DNA of 64,000 bases from CAYZXA01 sp964482335 (GTDB taxonomy: Bacteria; Patescibacteriota; Minisyncoccia; Minisyncoccales; MHMH01), in assembly GCA_964482335.1 (NCBI GenBank), contig CAYZXA010000002.1:1-64000 (forward strand), written 5' to 3'. The position numbers were made by a program, and so were the translations under genes. This document shows, piece by piece, positions 6,786-15,543 of the stretch. The notes beneath the pieces were generated by a model. That model saw only the letters and a list, made by a program, of their open reading frames with translations. It made no database searches and was not told the DNA's origin. Position 1 is the first letter of the stretch. Each line of letters opens with the position of its first letter.

Positions 6786-9257
6786 TCAAAAGCCATCAAA
6801 AAAGTCAATAACAGCAGCAAAAATTTGCTTCAACCAAATAATTGGCGGTATTTCTTTATACTCTGGTAAAGGTAATTGAGCAGTAAGCTCTTGTTCGTCT
6901 GATTCACAAGAGTATGGCACTGCATCTGTCACTTTGAGCTTAATCTTGTTAGTTGAACTTAAGAACTTAATGTGTGGTTCTTCTGAAGTAGGACCTGTCT
7001 CATCAGCATATTGTTCCTCACCTTCGGTCACTGTCCAGAAATAGTTAACGTTCTCTTCTTCAGGATCAAAGACAACTACTTCTCCCTGGGTAGGACTCTC
7101 TGGCAGCCAGCTGAAGCCAGACCAGGGATAGGCATGCAAGGGAGTGGTAAAAGGATAAGCGTTTGACCATTCTGACCAATTACCTTGGTCATCTTTTACT
7201 TTTACTTTCCAATAATAGGTATTGTTCCAAGAAAGCTCTGTTAGCCAGTCTGAATTGTCATCATGAGATAAGGTTAAAACATAAGAGGTAGCACCAAGGT
7301 TAACTAAATGATTGAATTTTGGGTCAGCAAAACTAGCATCAACATCCACCCAGATTTCATAGCCAGCTTGAGGATCTGAATTTGGATCAGAGTAGGTCCA
7401 GTTAAAAATAGGTATGCTTTTGTTTTTAAATGAGCAGTTGTTCCAATCTACTCCCTGACCACTGCCGTTGCCACCTCCTCCACCACCTGTAGCTTCAGGT
7501 GTGTTAGGAGGTTGATTACAATCTGCACCTGTTGAACACTGGTTTGAAGGACAAGAAGCAGAGGCAGAGCAAGAATCCCAAGTACAATCACTCTGGCAGG
7601 TTTGAGAACCAGTATCAGTAATGGTACCAACTAGACATTGACTACCGCTACAATAAGTATAGGAGCAACTGTCCGAACAAGATTGGATAGAATCTGGGGA
7701 ACATGCTCCCTCACCAGTACAAGAACCCCAGGACACAGGCCAGGTACAATCTGATTGACAGGTTCTTGATTGAGTTCCGCAATTGCCACAGTCTTGAGAT
7801 TGGATAGAATCTGGGGAACATGCTCCCTCACCAGTACAAGAACCCCAGGACACAGGCCAGGTACAATCTGATTGACAGGTTCTTGATTGAGTTCCGCAAT
7901 TGCCACAGTCTTGAGATTGAGTAGAATCCGGAGAACAAGCACCTTGGAGAATACAAGAACCCCAAGAATCCCAGGTACAATCTGACTGACAGGTTCTGAA
8001 TTGGGTTCCGCAATTGCCACAGCCTTGAGATTGGATAGAATCTGGGGAACAAGCACCTTGGAGAATACAAGAACCCCAAGAATCCCAAGTACAATCTGAC
8101 TGACAGGTTCTGAATTGGGTTCCGCAATTGCCACAGTCTTGAGATTGGATAGAATCTGCAATACACGGTGCCCCACAGGCTACACTACAGTTTTCAGTAG
8201 AATAATCACATTGACAGATATCAAAATTACAACTACCATTGTAATATTTTGTATATTCCACACATTTATCAGGACAATAATCAGTCGCTCCACCCTCACA
8301 CTCTGCTCCACACCCTGTATGACAATATGACGGTCCCCAGCCCCAACAATTTGGCCAACTACAAGTACAGCTACAATACACCATAAAAGAGCCATCGCAC
8401 CAAGTAGTGTCTGGTGGACAACCTCCAAGCCAACAGGTCTCGTCACAATAAGTACTGCAGTCGTACTGGCCTTCGCCCGAAGGCGGATCAGGACCAGAAA
8501 TACATTCTCCATCAACACAAGTCCAGCCTTCTGGGCACGAAGTACCAATAGCCTCTCTTGACTCGTCTGGTTTTCCTTCATCTGTACCACAATTATTTGA
8601 ATCAGTACAAGTTCGAGTTTGGGTAAAGGACGTGCCGCAAGATTTAATAATAGGAGACGGCAACCAAGTAGTGCATGACCAAATAGGGTTACAGGCTGGG
8701 GCACAAGAACCTCCAGAGCAGTAACCTGAATCACATAAGCTTGTACAGCTGTCATCGTTGTAATAATACTGGGTTACATTGAGTTTACACCCCCCTCCAC
8801 TATAACAAGTATACCAGCTATGATAGTAATAACCTTGGCAGGCGACTGAAGAACATATGTCGCTTGTCCAGTCGCTTGAACAGGATTCAGAGTAGGCTGT
8901 GCATTGAGTCTCATAATAGCCATCAACTTCGCAGGATTCCCAATAGCCTTCAACTTCACAGGATTCCCAATGTTCATTGGTAAAATAATAGCAGTCATCC
9001 CAATACCACTCATCAAGCCAGGCAAAATACACCCATTTACCACCATCGCATTGAAAGGGAACCCAGTTACATTCATCGTCAGTATAGCCAGGAACCCAGT
9101 TACATTCATCGTCAGTATAGCCAGGAACCCAAACCTCTTCACATTCCTCCCAAGAGCAGGTAAGAGCCTGGGCCGATTGAGCAAAAATAAAAATCCCACC
9201 CACAACAATGAGACCTAAAAATAAACCTTTTAAATATAAAGAAAGAGAAATTCTCAC
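6786..9257 (-). CDS. Giant Cys-rich secreted surface protein (paralogue B)
   Basis: A secreted protein of 823 residues starting at a GTG codon. After the signal peptide (about 1-31, ending AQSAQA) come tandem short repeats near the N-terminus (VPGYTDDECNW twice, then the ESCEVEGYW/ESCEVDGYY pair) and several Cys-rich blocks. About five thrombospondin-1-like units of 38-42 residues follow ([24 protein letters not shown]), then a fibronectin-III-like domain (about 610-700), a PKD-like segment and the same hydrophobic C-terminus as paralogue A ([21 protein letters not shown]). It follows the OB-like gene at 9292 by 34 bp and ends at an intrinsic terminator. Compared with paralogue A it has more repeats and no radical SAM cassette before it. 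Role unknown; likely a cell-surface adhesin or sheath component (inference). Confidence 0.8.
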   Translation of the reverse strand: MRISLSLYLKGLFLGLIVVGGIFIFAQSAQALTCSWEECEEVWVPGYTDDECNWVPGYTDDECNWVPFQCDGGKWVYFAWLDEWYWDDCYYFTNEHWESCEVEGYWESCEVDGYYETQCTAYSESCSSDWTSDICSSVACQGYYYHSWYTCYSGGGCKLNVTQYYYNDDSCTSLCDSGYCSGGSCAPACNPIWSCTTWLPSPIIKSCGTSFTQTRTCTDSNNCGTDEGKPDESREAIGTSCPEGWTCVDGECISGPDPPSGEGQYDCSTYCDETCWLGGCPPDTTWCDGSFMVYCSCTCSWPNCWGWGPSYCHTGCGAECEGGATDYCPDKCVEYTKYYNGSCNFDICQCDYSTENCSVACGAPCIADSIQSQDCGNCGTQFRTCQSDCTWDSWGSCILQGACSPDSIQSQGCGNCGTQFRTCQSDCTWDSWGSCILQGACSPDSTQSQDCGNCGTQSRTCQSDCTWPVSWGSCTGEGACSPDSIQSQDCGNCGTQSRTCQSDCTWPVSWGSCTGEGACSPDSIQSCSDSCSYTYCSGSQCLVGTITDTGSQTCQSDCTWDSCSASASCPSNQCSTGADCNQPPNTPEATGGGGGGNGSGQGVDWNNCSFKNKSIPIFNWTYSDPNSDPQAGYEIWVDVDASFADPKFNHLVNLGATSYVLTLSHDDNSDWLTELSWNNTYYWKVKVKDDQGNWSEWSNAYPFTTPLHAYPWSGFSWLPESPTQGEVVVFDPEEENVNYFWTVTEGEEQYADETGPTSEEPHIKFLSSTNKIKLKVTDAVPYSCESDEQELTAQLPLPEYKEIPPIIWLKQIFAAVIDFFDGF
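7676..8160. repeat. Near-identical intragenic repeats in the Cys-rich gene B
   Basis: Tandem units of about 117-126 bp encode the thrombospondin-like domains. Two neighbouring copies (about 7676-7795 and 7796-7915) and the two starting near 7930 and 8040 differ by only a few bases, which shows recent duplication. Gene A carries three related copies at about 945-1190. Confidence 0.85.
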
Positions 9258-9291
9258 TTTAGTTTAAAAATATTTTAATATATCTTTAGCT

Positions 9292-9717
9292 TTAAGGCAA
9301 AACTACCATTTCTATTCCTTCCAGAGAGCCGTCTGCTTTTAATTCACAGACAATATTAACTCGGTCTCCAATCTTTATTTCTTCAAATTCTATTTCTTCT
9401 GTTTCTACTGCTTGAGAAGCTTCAGTTTCTCCTTCTGTTGACGATAGCCGATTAATCGTTATTTCTTCTTTAATTAAAACAGTGAAGGTGTCTTCTTGAT
9501 TACTTAGGGTTAAGCTTTGACCAGATATTTTTGTTACGTCACCGAAGGCAAAAGCATTTAGTCTGGTGATTACTTTTGACTCTATTAAATCAGCTAGAGG
9601 TCCCTCTGTTTTAGTTCCTGCAATTTCTTTTTGCCCAGAAAGAAAACCGTAACCATAGCCTAGTCCCAACAAGATTAAACCGCCAATAATTAGGAAAATT
9701 AAATTATTTTTCTGCAT
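9292..9717 (-). CDS. Membrane-anchored OB-like protein
   Basis: A protein of 141 residues: an N-terminal anchor (LIFLIIGGLILLGLGYGYGFL) followed by one copy of the local beta-barrel domain (FGDVTKISGQSLTLSNQ, IKEE as the central strand, FEEIKIGDRVNIV, closing SLEGIEMVVLP). A short Thr/Glu stretch (about 98-112) interrupts the domain. It lies 34 bp upstream of the Cys-rich gene B and may be co-transcribed with it. This mirrors the OB-like gene before the cassette in the first locus. The closest relative in the window is the 9873 gene. Ligand and role unknown. Confidence 0.7.
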   Translation of the reverse strand: MQKNNLIFLIIGGLILLGLGYGYGFLSGQKEIAGTKTEGPLADLIESKVITRLNAFAFGDVTKISGQSLTLSNQEDTFTVLIKEEITINRLSSTEGETEASQAVETEEIEFEEIKIGDRVNIVCELKADGSLEGIEMVVLP

Positions 9718-9872
9718 TTTAATTTAAATTGAAATTTATTTTTCCGACCTTTTAAGTTTTTGGGGCACCGTCCAATAAAAATATAACAAGAATTACAAAA
9801 AAGATATTTTTAACAGCTTTCTTCGCTATAAAGTCTATAAAATAAATACAAAATTACTTCAATATCTTTCTA

Positions 9873-10283
9873 TTAAGGAAGAATGGATACCATCGTTCCT
9901 TCTAGCCCACCATCTGATTTTATTTCGATTGAAATACTAATTTTATTACCAACCATGATGTCCTCAAAATTTATTTCTTGAGTTTCGCCTCTTTTTGTTT
10001 CTTCGTTTAAAACAAAACGGTTAATTAAAGCGTCCTCTTTTATGGGAATTGACAAAATATCGTTCTCATAATTTAAGGTTAAGGTTCTATTTGAAATTTT
10101 CGTTACATCCCCCATGGCCAGAGCTCTTAAATTCTGGATCACTTTTGATTTTTTTACCATTATGAAATCTTCTTTGGTTTTGTTAGAAATCTGCTGCTGC
10201 TGAATTGATCCTAATATATATCCTCCTCCTAAACCTATTATCAAAGAAAGAATAATAGCAATAATTAAATTTTTTTTGAACAT
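9873..10283 (-). CDS. Membrane-anchored OB-like protein
   Basis: A protein of 136 residues with an N-terminal anchor (LIIAIILSLIIGLGGGYILG), a short linker, and the beta-barrel domain (MGDVTKISNRTLTLNYEN, IPIKEDALINRF, FEDIMVGNKISIS, closing GLEGTMVSILP). It is about half identical by eye to the 9292 product, and the two probably arose by tandem duplication. The 155 bp between them hold no gene I can see. Domain outside the membrane, function unknown. Confidence 0.7.
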   Translation of the reverse strand: MFKKNLIIAIILSLIIGLGGGYILGSIQQQQISNKTKEDFIMVKKSKVIQNLRALAMGDVTKISNRTLTLNYENDILSIPIKEDALINRFVLNEETKRGETQEINFEDIMVGNKISISIEIKSDGGLEGTMVSILP

Positions 10284-10354
10284 AGAATTTACTAAAAATT
10301 AATCTTATCTATCAACGACCTTGATTGCTTTATAATAGCACATTTAGATTAATA

Positions 10355-10391
10355 ATAAAAAGGGCCTATCTCTTTTGAGTAGACCCCTTTA
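10355..10391 (-). terminator. Terminator of the 10414 gene
   Basis: On the minus strand an AAAGGGGTCTA...TAGGCCCTTTTT hairpin (10390-10359) ends in a T-run. It lies 23 bp after the stop of the double-domain OB-like gene, separating it from the 9873 gene. Confidence 0.65.
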
Positions 10392-10413
10392 ACTGACTTT
10401 TAAGTTTTGCTTG

Positions 10414-11304
10414 CTAATCGCGAGGGAAAATGTCTATTTCTGTGCCCTCAAGTCTTTTATCCTCTGTAAAACTAGCGATGATAGTAATGCTGTCTCCTGC
10501 TTGGACTTCTTCGAAGTTTACCTCGGTTCTGGAACCAGAAGAACGGACCAAAAGCCTTACGAGAGAATCTTCTCTTATAAAAATATCTAATTTTTCACCA
10601 TCTCTCAATAAACTTAATGTCCGACCATTAATTTCCTCAACCGTTCCGTTTAGTCCAGCAGTCCAAGATATTGATAATGTTGATCTCTCCGATTCTTCCA
10701 GTTTTTCCAGTTCTCGCTTGTCCCAGACTGTTATGATCGCTTCAGGTTCCATGTTATCATGCTCTTGCCACCTAGCATAAACTTCTACAACGTCACCAAT
10801 TTGGAGATCTTCGAATTCTATTTCTCTATATTTGGAAGTAACTCTTCCCTCACCAATTTCAACCGGAACAGCCTTAGTGATTTTTGTAACTGTGCCTGCT
10901 ATTAGTTCAAATTCCTCATCCCCTATTTTCTCCTTGTTAAAAGAGACCAGAGTCAAGGTATAATCTGAAATATCGGTAATGATTAAATTCTCAAAGTGTA
11001 TTGTCCACATCCAGATTAATCCTGATTGAATAAAATTACTGGTATCTAGGAGTTGGCTTACATCAAGTTGATAAGGCTTCACTTCTGGCTCTTCTTCTCC
11101 TGCCTGATAAGCTCGGTAACCCTCAATATAACCGTTTTCCTTGCCTTCTTCATAGCCTACGGCCAAACCCTCATTATAGCCATCATTATGACCTGCCTGA
11201 AACCCAACATCATACTGTTCAGCGCCTCTCTGGTATCCAAAATAGAAACCAGCACCTCCTGCAACAAAAACCAATACCACTAACAAAATTATAATCTTTC
11301 TCAT
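10414..11304 (-). CDS. Anchored protein with GX3 repeat and two OB-like domains
   Basis: A protein of 296 residues: an N-terminal anchor (IIILLVVLVFVAGGAGFYFGY), a periodic helical stretch (about 24-68) with Gly every fourth residue (GYQRGAEQYDVGFQAG, then GYNEGLAVGYEEGKENGYIEG), and two tandem copies of the local beta-barrel domain (about 105-200 and 210-294; closing SLEGT-like end KRLEGTEIDIFPRD). The Gly-X3 ladder resembles the deca-GX3 repeat of Yae1-like proteins or glycine-zipper helices, which pack tightly. It is preceded by a strong promoter and leader nearly identical to those of the 6093 gene, and followed by a terminator, so it is probably monocistronic. Function unknown. Confidence 0.7.
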   Translation of the reverse strand: MRKIIILLVVLVFVAGGAGFYFGYQRGAEQYDVGFQAGHNDGYNEGLAVGYEEGKENGYIEGYRAYQAGEEEPEVKPYQLDVSQLLDTSNFIQSGLIWMWTIHFENLIITDISDYTLTLVSFNKEKIGDEEFELIAGTVTKITKAVPVEIGEGRVTSKYREIEFEDLQIGDVVEVYARWQEHDNMEPEAIITVWDKRELEKLEESERSTLSISWTAGLNGTVEEINGRTLSLLRDGEKLDIFIREDSLVRLLVRSSGSRTEVNFEEVQAGDSITIIASFTEDKRLEGTEIDIFPRD

Positions 11305-11347
11305 TTCTCTCTCCTTTTTTTGTACTTAATGTACTATTCTTTGTCTT

Positions 11348-11376
11348 AGTTTAGCATATTTTTCCACTTTTGTCAA
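11348..11376 (-). promoter_or_regulatory. Sigma-70-type promoter of the 10414 gene
   Basis: Minus strand TTGACA (11376-11371), 17-nt spacer, TAAACT (11353-11348), a near copy of the promoter at 6682-6710. The leader down to the GGAGAGAGAAATG start is also shared. Confidence 0.75.
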
Positions 11377-11379
11377 GTC

Positions 11380-11414
11380 AAACAAAAACTCAGCTACTAG
11401 TTAGTGGCTGAGTT
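11380..11414 (-). terminator. Terminator after clpP
   Basis: Minus strand hairpin AACTCAGC...GCTGAGTT (11414-11387) followed by TTTTGTTTG. It lies 25 bp after the clpP stop and abuts the promoter of the next gene. The block is shared with 6716-6746. Confidence 0.75.
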
Positions 11415-11438
11415 ACGGATAAGCAAATCAGGCTTAAT

Positions 11439-12023
11439 TTACTCTTTGGCTTTAATTACCTTGTCAATAATGCCGTACTCTTTAGCTTCTTCAGCTGTAA
11501 GATAAAAATCACGGTCAGTGTCTTTGCTAATTTTTTCTAAAGACTGGCTAGTATGCTTGGCCAAAATCTTGTTCAATCTCTCTTTTATCTTAATAATCTG
11601 CTTGGCAGTAATTTCTATTTCAACTGCCTCTCCGCTCACCCCGCCGGCCACCTGGTGCAATAAAATCTGGGAGTTGGGCAAAGCAAACCTTTTCCCCTTC
11701 TCCCCTGCTGCCAACAACGTAGCCCCCATGGAAGCTGCAGATCCAACACAGACAGTAGAAATAGGACACTTAACATACTGCATGGTATCATAAATAGCCA
11801 TGCCAGCTGTGACTGAACCGCCAGGCGTATTAATATACAACTGAATGTCTTTTTTCGGATCTTGGGAGGCTAAAAAGAGCATTTGAGCAATAATGGAATT
11901 TGCCACCACATCGCTTATCGGACCAGCCAAAAAAACAATCCTGTCCTTTAGGAGCCTTGAATAAATATCATAGGCTCTTTCGCCATGTTGTGATTTTTCA
12001 ATAACGGTAGGTATTAAGTTCAT
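11439..12023 (-). CDS. clpP: ATP-dependent Clp protease proteolytic subunit
   Basis: Serine protease subunit of 194 residues, standard for ClpP. The catalytic triad is visible: Ser98 in GSAASMG, His123 in NSQILLHQ, and Asp172 in [13 protein letters not shown]. The oxyanion-loop region [15 protein letters not shown] and the C-terminal YGIIDKVI are typical. ClpP forms a double-heptamer barrel that degrades proteins fed by Clp ATPases in the cytoplasm. The gene overlaps the end of tig by 4 bp (ATGA), the classical tig-clpP order, and ends at its own terminator. No clpX is adjacent in this window. Confidence 0.97.
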   Translation of the reverse strand: MNLIPTVIEKSQHGERAYDIYSRLLKDRIVFLAGPISDVVANSIIAQMLFLASQDPKKDIQLYINTPGGSVTAGMAIYDTMQYVKCPISTVCVGSAASMGATLLAAGEKGKRFALPNSQILLHQVAGGVSGEAVEIEITAKQIIKIKERLNKILAKHTSQSLEKISKDTDRDFYLTAEEAKEYGIIDKVIKAKE

Positions 12024-12880
12024 AGGTTTTCTAATAATTGTAAGATTTTTTCATTCTTTAAGACGCTTTCACCATACTCTTTTAATTGATTTTTATCAAG
12101 AGCAGAATTCATCTGAGAAATCTTCTGCATCTCTGCTTCAAGTTCTTTTTCATCCACTTTAACATCCTCTTTCCTTTCAATTTCTCTCAAAACCAAGGAG
12201 TTCTTGACTCTTTTTTTAGCTTCCTCCAAAAAAGAATCTAATAAGTCTTTCTCTGTCTTCTGTATTTTCTTTAAATATTCCTCAAAAGAAATATGGAGCA
12301 TTTGAGGAACCTGCTGCTTAATGTTCTCCATCATTCTTTTTTGTTCGCTTTCTATCAAGACCTGGGGGGTATCTATTTGAGATTCTTCAGCTATTTTCTC
12401 TAAAATCTCGTTTCTCAGTCTTTCTTTTTCAACTCTTTCTTTCTCCTGCTTTAATCTGGCAATTTCTTCATCATTCACTTTCACCTCCCGTTTTTTCACC
12501 TGAGAGGCAATTTTTTTGTAGTCCGGCAGCTTGATCTCCGGTAAAATAGATATCTTTGCTTTAAACTCAAAAGAATTCCCTGGAGCTAATTTCAAAATCT
12601 CAATTTCTGGCTGGCCCAAAGGCTCTAAGTTTTGCTCTTTGATTGCTTTAATATAATTTTCCCTAATGCATTCTTGAGCTGCTGTCTGTAAAATCTTTTC
12701 CTGTCCTGTCTTTTTTTCAATTACTTCTTTTGGAGCTTTGCCCTTACGGAAACCTTCGACCTCAATATCTTGACCTAAATTCAAAATAGCTTTTTCCATA
12801 AAGCTTTTAAATTCTTCGGCCGGAATCTCAATTTTTAATTCGAGTTGTGAGCTATTAAGTTTTTGAACAGTTGTTTTCAT
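12020..12880 (-). CDS. tig: Trigger factor, PPIase-less short form
   Basis: Ribosome-bound chaperone for nascent chains, here 286 residues against the usual 430 or so. The N-terminal ribosome-binding domain is present, with the signature [15 protein letters not shown] (about 43-57) and the following [14 protein letters not shown] stretch. The FKBP-type peptidyl-prolyl isomerase domain that normally follows is absent; the chain passes directly into the helical C-terminal arms (from about 130). That reduced form should still bind ribosomes and hold nascent chains. It forms an operon with clpP. The divergent gene at 12950 shares the upstream AT-rich region. Confidence 0.93.
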   Translation of the reverse strand: MKTTVQKLNSSQLELKIEIPAEEFKSFMEKAILNLGQDIEVEGFRKGKAPKEVIEKKTGQEKILQTAAQECIRENYIKAIKEQNLEPLGQPEIEILKLAPGNSFEFKAKISILPEIKLPDYKKIASQVKKREVKVNDEEIARLKQEKERVEKERLRNEILEKIAEESQIDTPQVLIESEQKRMMENIKQQVPQMLHISFEEYLKKIQKTEKDLLDSFLEEAKKRVKNSLVLREIERKEDVKVDEKELEAEMQKISQMNSALDKNQLKEYGESVLKNEKILQLLENL

Positions 12881-12881
12881 A

Positions 12882-12910
12882 TTGACTTTTAATGTAAATT
12901 ATAATATAAT
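12882..12910 (+). promoter_or_regulatory. Strong promoter of the DUF502 gene
   Basis: TTGACT (12882-12887), 17-nt spacer, TATAAT (12905-12910). The predicted start is near 12917, with a leader of about 33 nt carrying AAGGAGGTGAT, an unusually complete Shine-Dalgarno sequence for this window. Confidence 0.75.
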
Positions 12911-12949
12911 CAAGAAGTTAAGTACTTTTACATTTTAAGGAGGTGATAA

Positions 12950-13495
12950 ATGAAAAGAATTTTCCTAGCTGGCTCCACAGTATTTTTAATGCTTGGACTT
13001 GTCTGGCTCATTTTTAAATTAGTGGTGATAGACTCGCTGACCTATGTTTTCCGACCTCTTATTCTGTTATTTGCGGGAGAAAATCTGGTTATCCCAATAA
13101 CTATCGCTCTCACCCTTATATTGGTCTTCGCTGTTGGACTTTTTGCCTCTCGTATTAAATTTCAGAAAATTGTTAATAAGTATTTCGAAAGAATGCTTCC
13201 CGGGGGAAAACACGGGGTTTTAGTAGAGAAGTCCGACGGTGTTTATGATTTAGCAGTCGTCATCAAGAAAATAACACTTCTAAGATTGATTGGGGGAGAG
13301 CAAACACTTTATCTCTTATTCTATCCGTCCATCCCTTTTGTTTGGACTAGCGGATTACCGATTGGTCTGGCCAGAGAAGATAAATTAACTCCAATCTCAA
13401 GCTCCATATGGGAAATCTACACCACAATTGCCACTTATGGCAGAAATGCTCCAGCTGTATTAGAAGAAATAGAAAATAAGAAAGACACCGAGTGA
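12950..13495 (+). CDS. DUF502-like membrane protein
   Basis: A membrane protein of 181 residues resembling the DUF502 family. There are two transmembrane segments (about 5-28 and 47-67), then a soluble part with LPGGKHGVLVEKSDGVYDLAVVIK and the Pro-rich VWTSGLPIGLAREDKLTPI stretch, which corresponds to the family's phosphate-loop-like PTPNPTSG region in altered form. Function in this family is unknown. It is transcribed alone: its own promoter and strong ribosome-binding site lie upstream, and an intrinsic terminator lies at 13485-13511. Confidence 0.65.
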   Translation: MKRIFLAGSTVFLMLGLVWLIFKLVVIDSLTYVFRPLILLFAGENLVIPITIALTLILVFAVGLFASRIKFQKIVNKYFERMLPGGKHGVLVEKSDGVYDLAVVIKKITLLRLIGGEQTLYLLFYPSIPFVWTSGLPIGLAREDKLTPISSSIWEIYTTIATYGRNAPAVLEEIENKKDTE

Positions 13496-13511
13496 ATCTC
13501 GGTGTTTTTTA
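13485..13511 (+). terminator. Terminator between DUF502 and hppA
   Basis: Perfect 8-bp stem ACACCGAG/CTCGGTGT with loop TGAAT and a T6 tail. It lies between convergent genes and overlaps the last codons of hppA on the other strand. Confidence 0.85.
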
Positions 13512-15491
13512 TATTAAAAAACCAACAATTAAAAGAGCAACAATATTCAATACTTTTATCATCGGGTTAATGGCAGGACCTGCTGTATCTTTATATGGGT
13601 CCCCTACCGTATCTCCTGTCACTGCTGCCTGATGGGCTAAACTGCCCTTGCCTCCCAGATTGCCATCTTCAATATATTTCTTAGCATTGTCCCAAGCAGC
13701 TCCTCCAGAAGTCATAGAAATAGCCACAAAAACACCAGTAATAATACTGCCGATTAAAAGTCCGCCAAGAGCTTCCGGACCCAAAATAAAGCCAACTAAA
13801 ATTGGTGCTAAAATTGGAATTAAACCTGGCACTATCATTTGTTTTAAAGCGGAACGTGTAACAATGTCAACGCATTTGCCATATTCTGGCTTAGCCTTGC
13901 CTTCCATCAAACCCTTGATTTCTCTAAATTGTCTTCTGACCTCTTTTACCACTTTGCCGGCAGTCTTTCCAACAGCTGTCATACAAAAAGAGGCAAAAAG
14001 ATAAGGCAACAGTCCTCCCAAGAACAAACCGATTATTACTTTATAATTATCTAAAAGGAATAAAGCCTTGCCTCCTAAGCTTTGAATCTCTTGAGTGTAG
14101 GCTGAAAACAAAACCAAAGCAACTAAAGCAGCTGAAGCTATGGCATAAGCTTTAGTGACTGCTTTTGTGGTATTGCCAACGGAATCTAAAGAATCAGTTA
14201 CTTCCCGAATGTTTTTTGGCAGACCCGACATTTCAGCAATACCAGAGGCATTATCAGTAATGGGTCCGTAAGAATCTAAAGCAATAACCATCCCAGCCAG
14301 AGAAAGCATAGCTACAACACAAATAGCCAAGCCTTCTATGCCCGCTAACCAGAAACTTATTAGAATACCAAAACATACCAAAATAACGGGTGCGGCAGTA
14401 GATTTCATGCCTACGGCTAAACCCTCAATAATATTGGTGGCATGACCGACTTGAGAAGCTTTGGCAATAGATTTGACTGGTTTATGTTTTTTGGAAGTAA
14501 AATAATCAGTAACTAAAAACATTCCTCCAGCAACCCCAAGCCCCGTTAAGGCTGGCACATAAAGTTGCCAGAAAGAAAAATTTAAAGACGAAGCTGAATT
14601 TCTAATAATCCATAAAAAGCCGAAAGCAGATAAAAGAGCATCTGCCAAAATGCCTTTATAAAAAGCGGACATGATATTTTTCTTTTTGCCAAGCTTAACA
14701 AAAAAACTAGCCATAATAGAAGCTAAAATAGCTACAGCACCTAAATAAAGAGGCAAAGTGATAGCTATTGTTTGTCCAGGAAAAAGTATGGCCCCCAAAA
14801 CCATAGCAGCCACCAATGTTACTACATATGTTTCAAAAAGGTCAGCTGCCATACCAGCACAATCGCCAACGTTATCTCCTACCTGGTCGGCAATCACGGC
14901 TGGATTTCGGGGATCATCTTCTGGAATACCTTTTTCAATCTTGCCAACCAAATCAGCTCCAACATCAGCTGCTTTAGTATAAATTCCACCACCCAATCTG
15001 CTAAAAATTGAAATCAAAGAAGCGCCAAAACCCAAAGCTATTAATGATTCCAGGTCGCCAGTTAAAATATAAAAGCCAGTTACAGCTAAAAGTCCAAGTC
15101 CCACTACCAAAAATCCAGTAACTGAGCCTCCTTGAAAGGCTAAATTTAAAGCAGGCTTCAAACCATTCTTAGCAGCTTCAGCTACCTTAACATTGGTTTT
15201 AGTTGAAACCATCATGCCAATAAAACCAGCTAGACCTGAGAAAAGAGCACCGATTAAAAAGCCAAATCCGGCTTTAATACCAAGTAATATCCAAAGAATT
15301 AAAAATAAAAAAAGAGCGACCAGGCCAATGACCTTAAATTGTCTCTTTAAATAAGAAACGGCTCCTTCGCGGATATAATTGGAAACAGCGACCATTTTGC
15401 CAGAGCCAGAAGAAGCTCGCTGGATTCTTTCAATTAAAAAACCAGCAAAAACTAAAGTAAAAATAGCAACAATAATAGGCAAGTAAGGCAT
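13509..15491 (-). CDS. hppA: Membrane-bound proton-translocating pyrophosphatase
   Basis: Integral membrane ion pump of 660 residues with about 16 transmembrane helices. It couples PPi hydrolysis to cation export across the cell membrane. The substrate-binding signature is present ([14 protein letters not shown], then the acidic [25 protein letters not shown] spread over two stretches), as is the second acidic cluster near the C-terminus ([18 protein letters not shown]). The sequence [18 protein letters not shown] has Lys where K+-dependent enzymes have Ala, so this is probably the K+-independent, H+-pumping type. It is a single gene with nusA 52 bp upstream on the same strand, and gives a fermentative cell a way to energise its membrane. 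Confidence 0.95.
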   Translation of the reverse strand: MPYLPIIVAIFTLVFAGFLIERIQRASSGSGKMVAVSNYIREGAVSYLKRQFKVIGLVALFLFLILWILLGIKAGFGFLIGALFSGLAGFIGMMVSTKTNVKVAEAAKNGLKPALNLAFQGGSVTGFLVVGLGLLAVTGFYILTGDLESLIALGFGASLISIFSRLGGGIYTKAADVGADLVGKIEKGIPEDDPRNPAVIADQVGDNVGDCAGMAADLFETYVVTLVAAMVLGAILFPGQTIAITLPLYLGAVAILASIMASFFVKLGKKKNIMSAFYKGILADALLSAFGFLWIIRNSASSLNFSFWQLYVPALTGLGVAGGMFLVTDYFTSKKHKPVKSIAKASQVGHATNIIEGLAVGMKSTAAPVILVCFGILISFWLAGIEGLAICVVAMLSLAGMVIALDSYGPITDNASGIAEMSGLPKNIREVTDSLDSVGNTTKAVTKAYAIASAALVALVLFSAYTQEIQSLGGKALFLLDNYKVIIGLFLGGLLPYLFASFCMTAVGKTAGKVVKEVRRQFREIKGLMEGKAKPEYGKCVDIVTRSALKQMIVPGLIPILAPILVGFILGPEALGGLLIGSIITGVFVAISMTSGGAAWDNAKKYIEDGNLGGKGSLAHQAAVTGDTVGDPYKDTAGPAINPMIKVLNIVALLIVGFLI

Positions 15492-15543
15492 AGGTTTTTA
15501 ATTTTGAGCAAAGCGAGAAATCAAGGTTCTGCTTCGCAGATTC

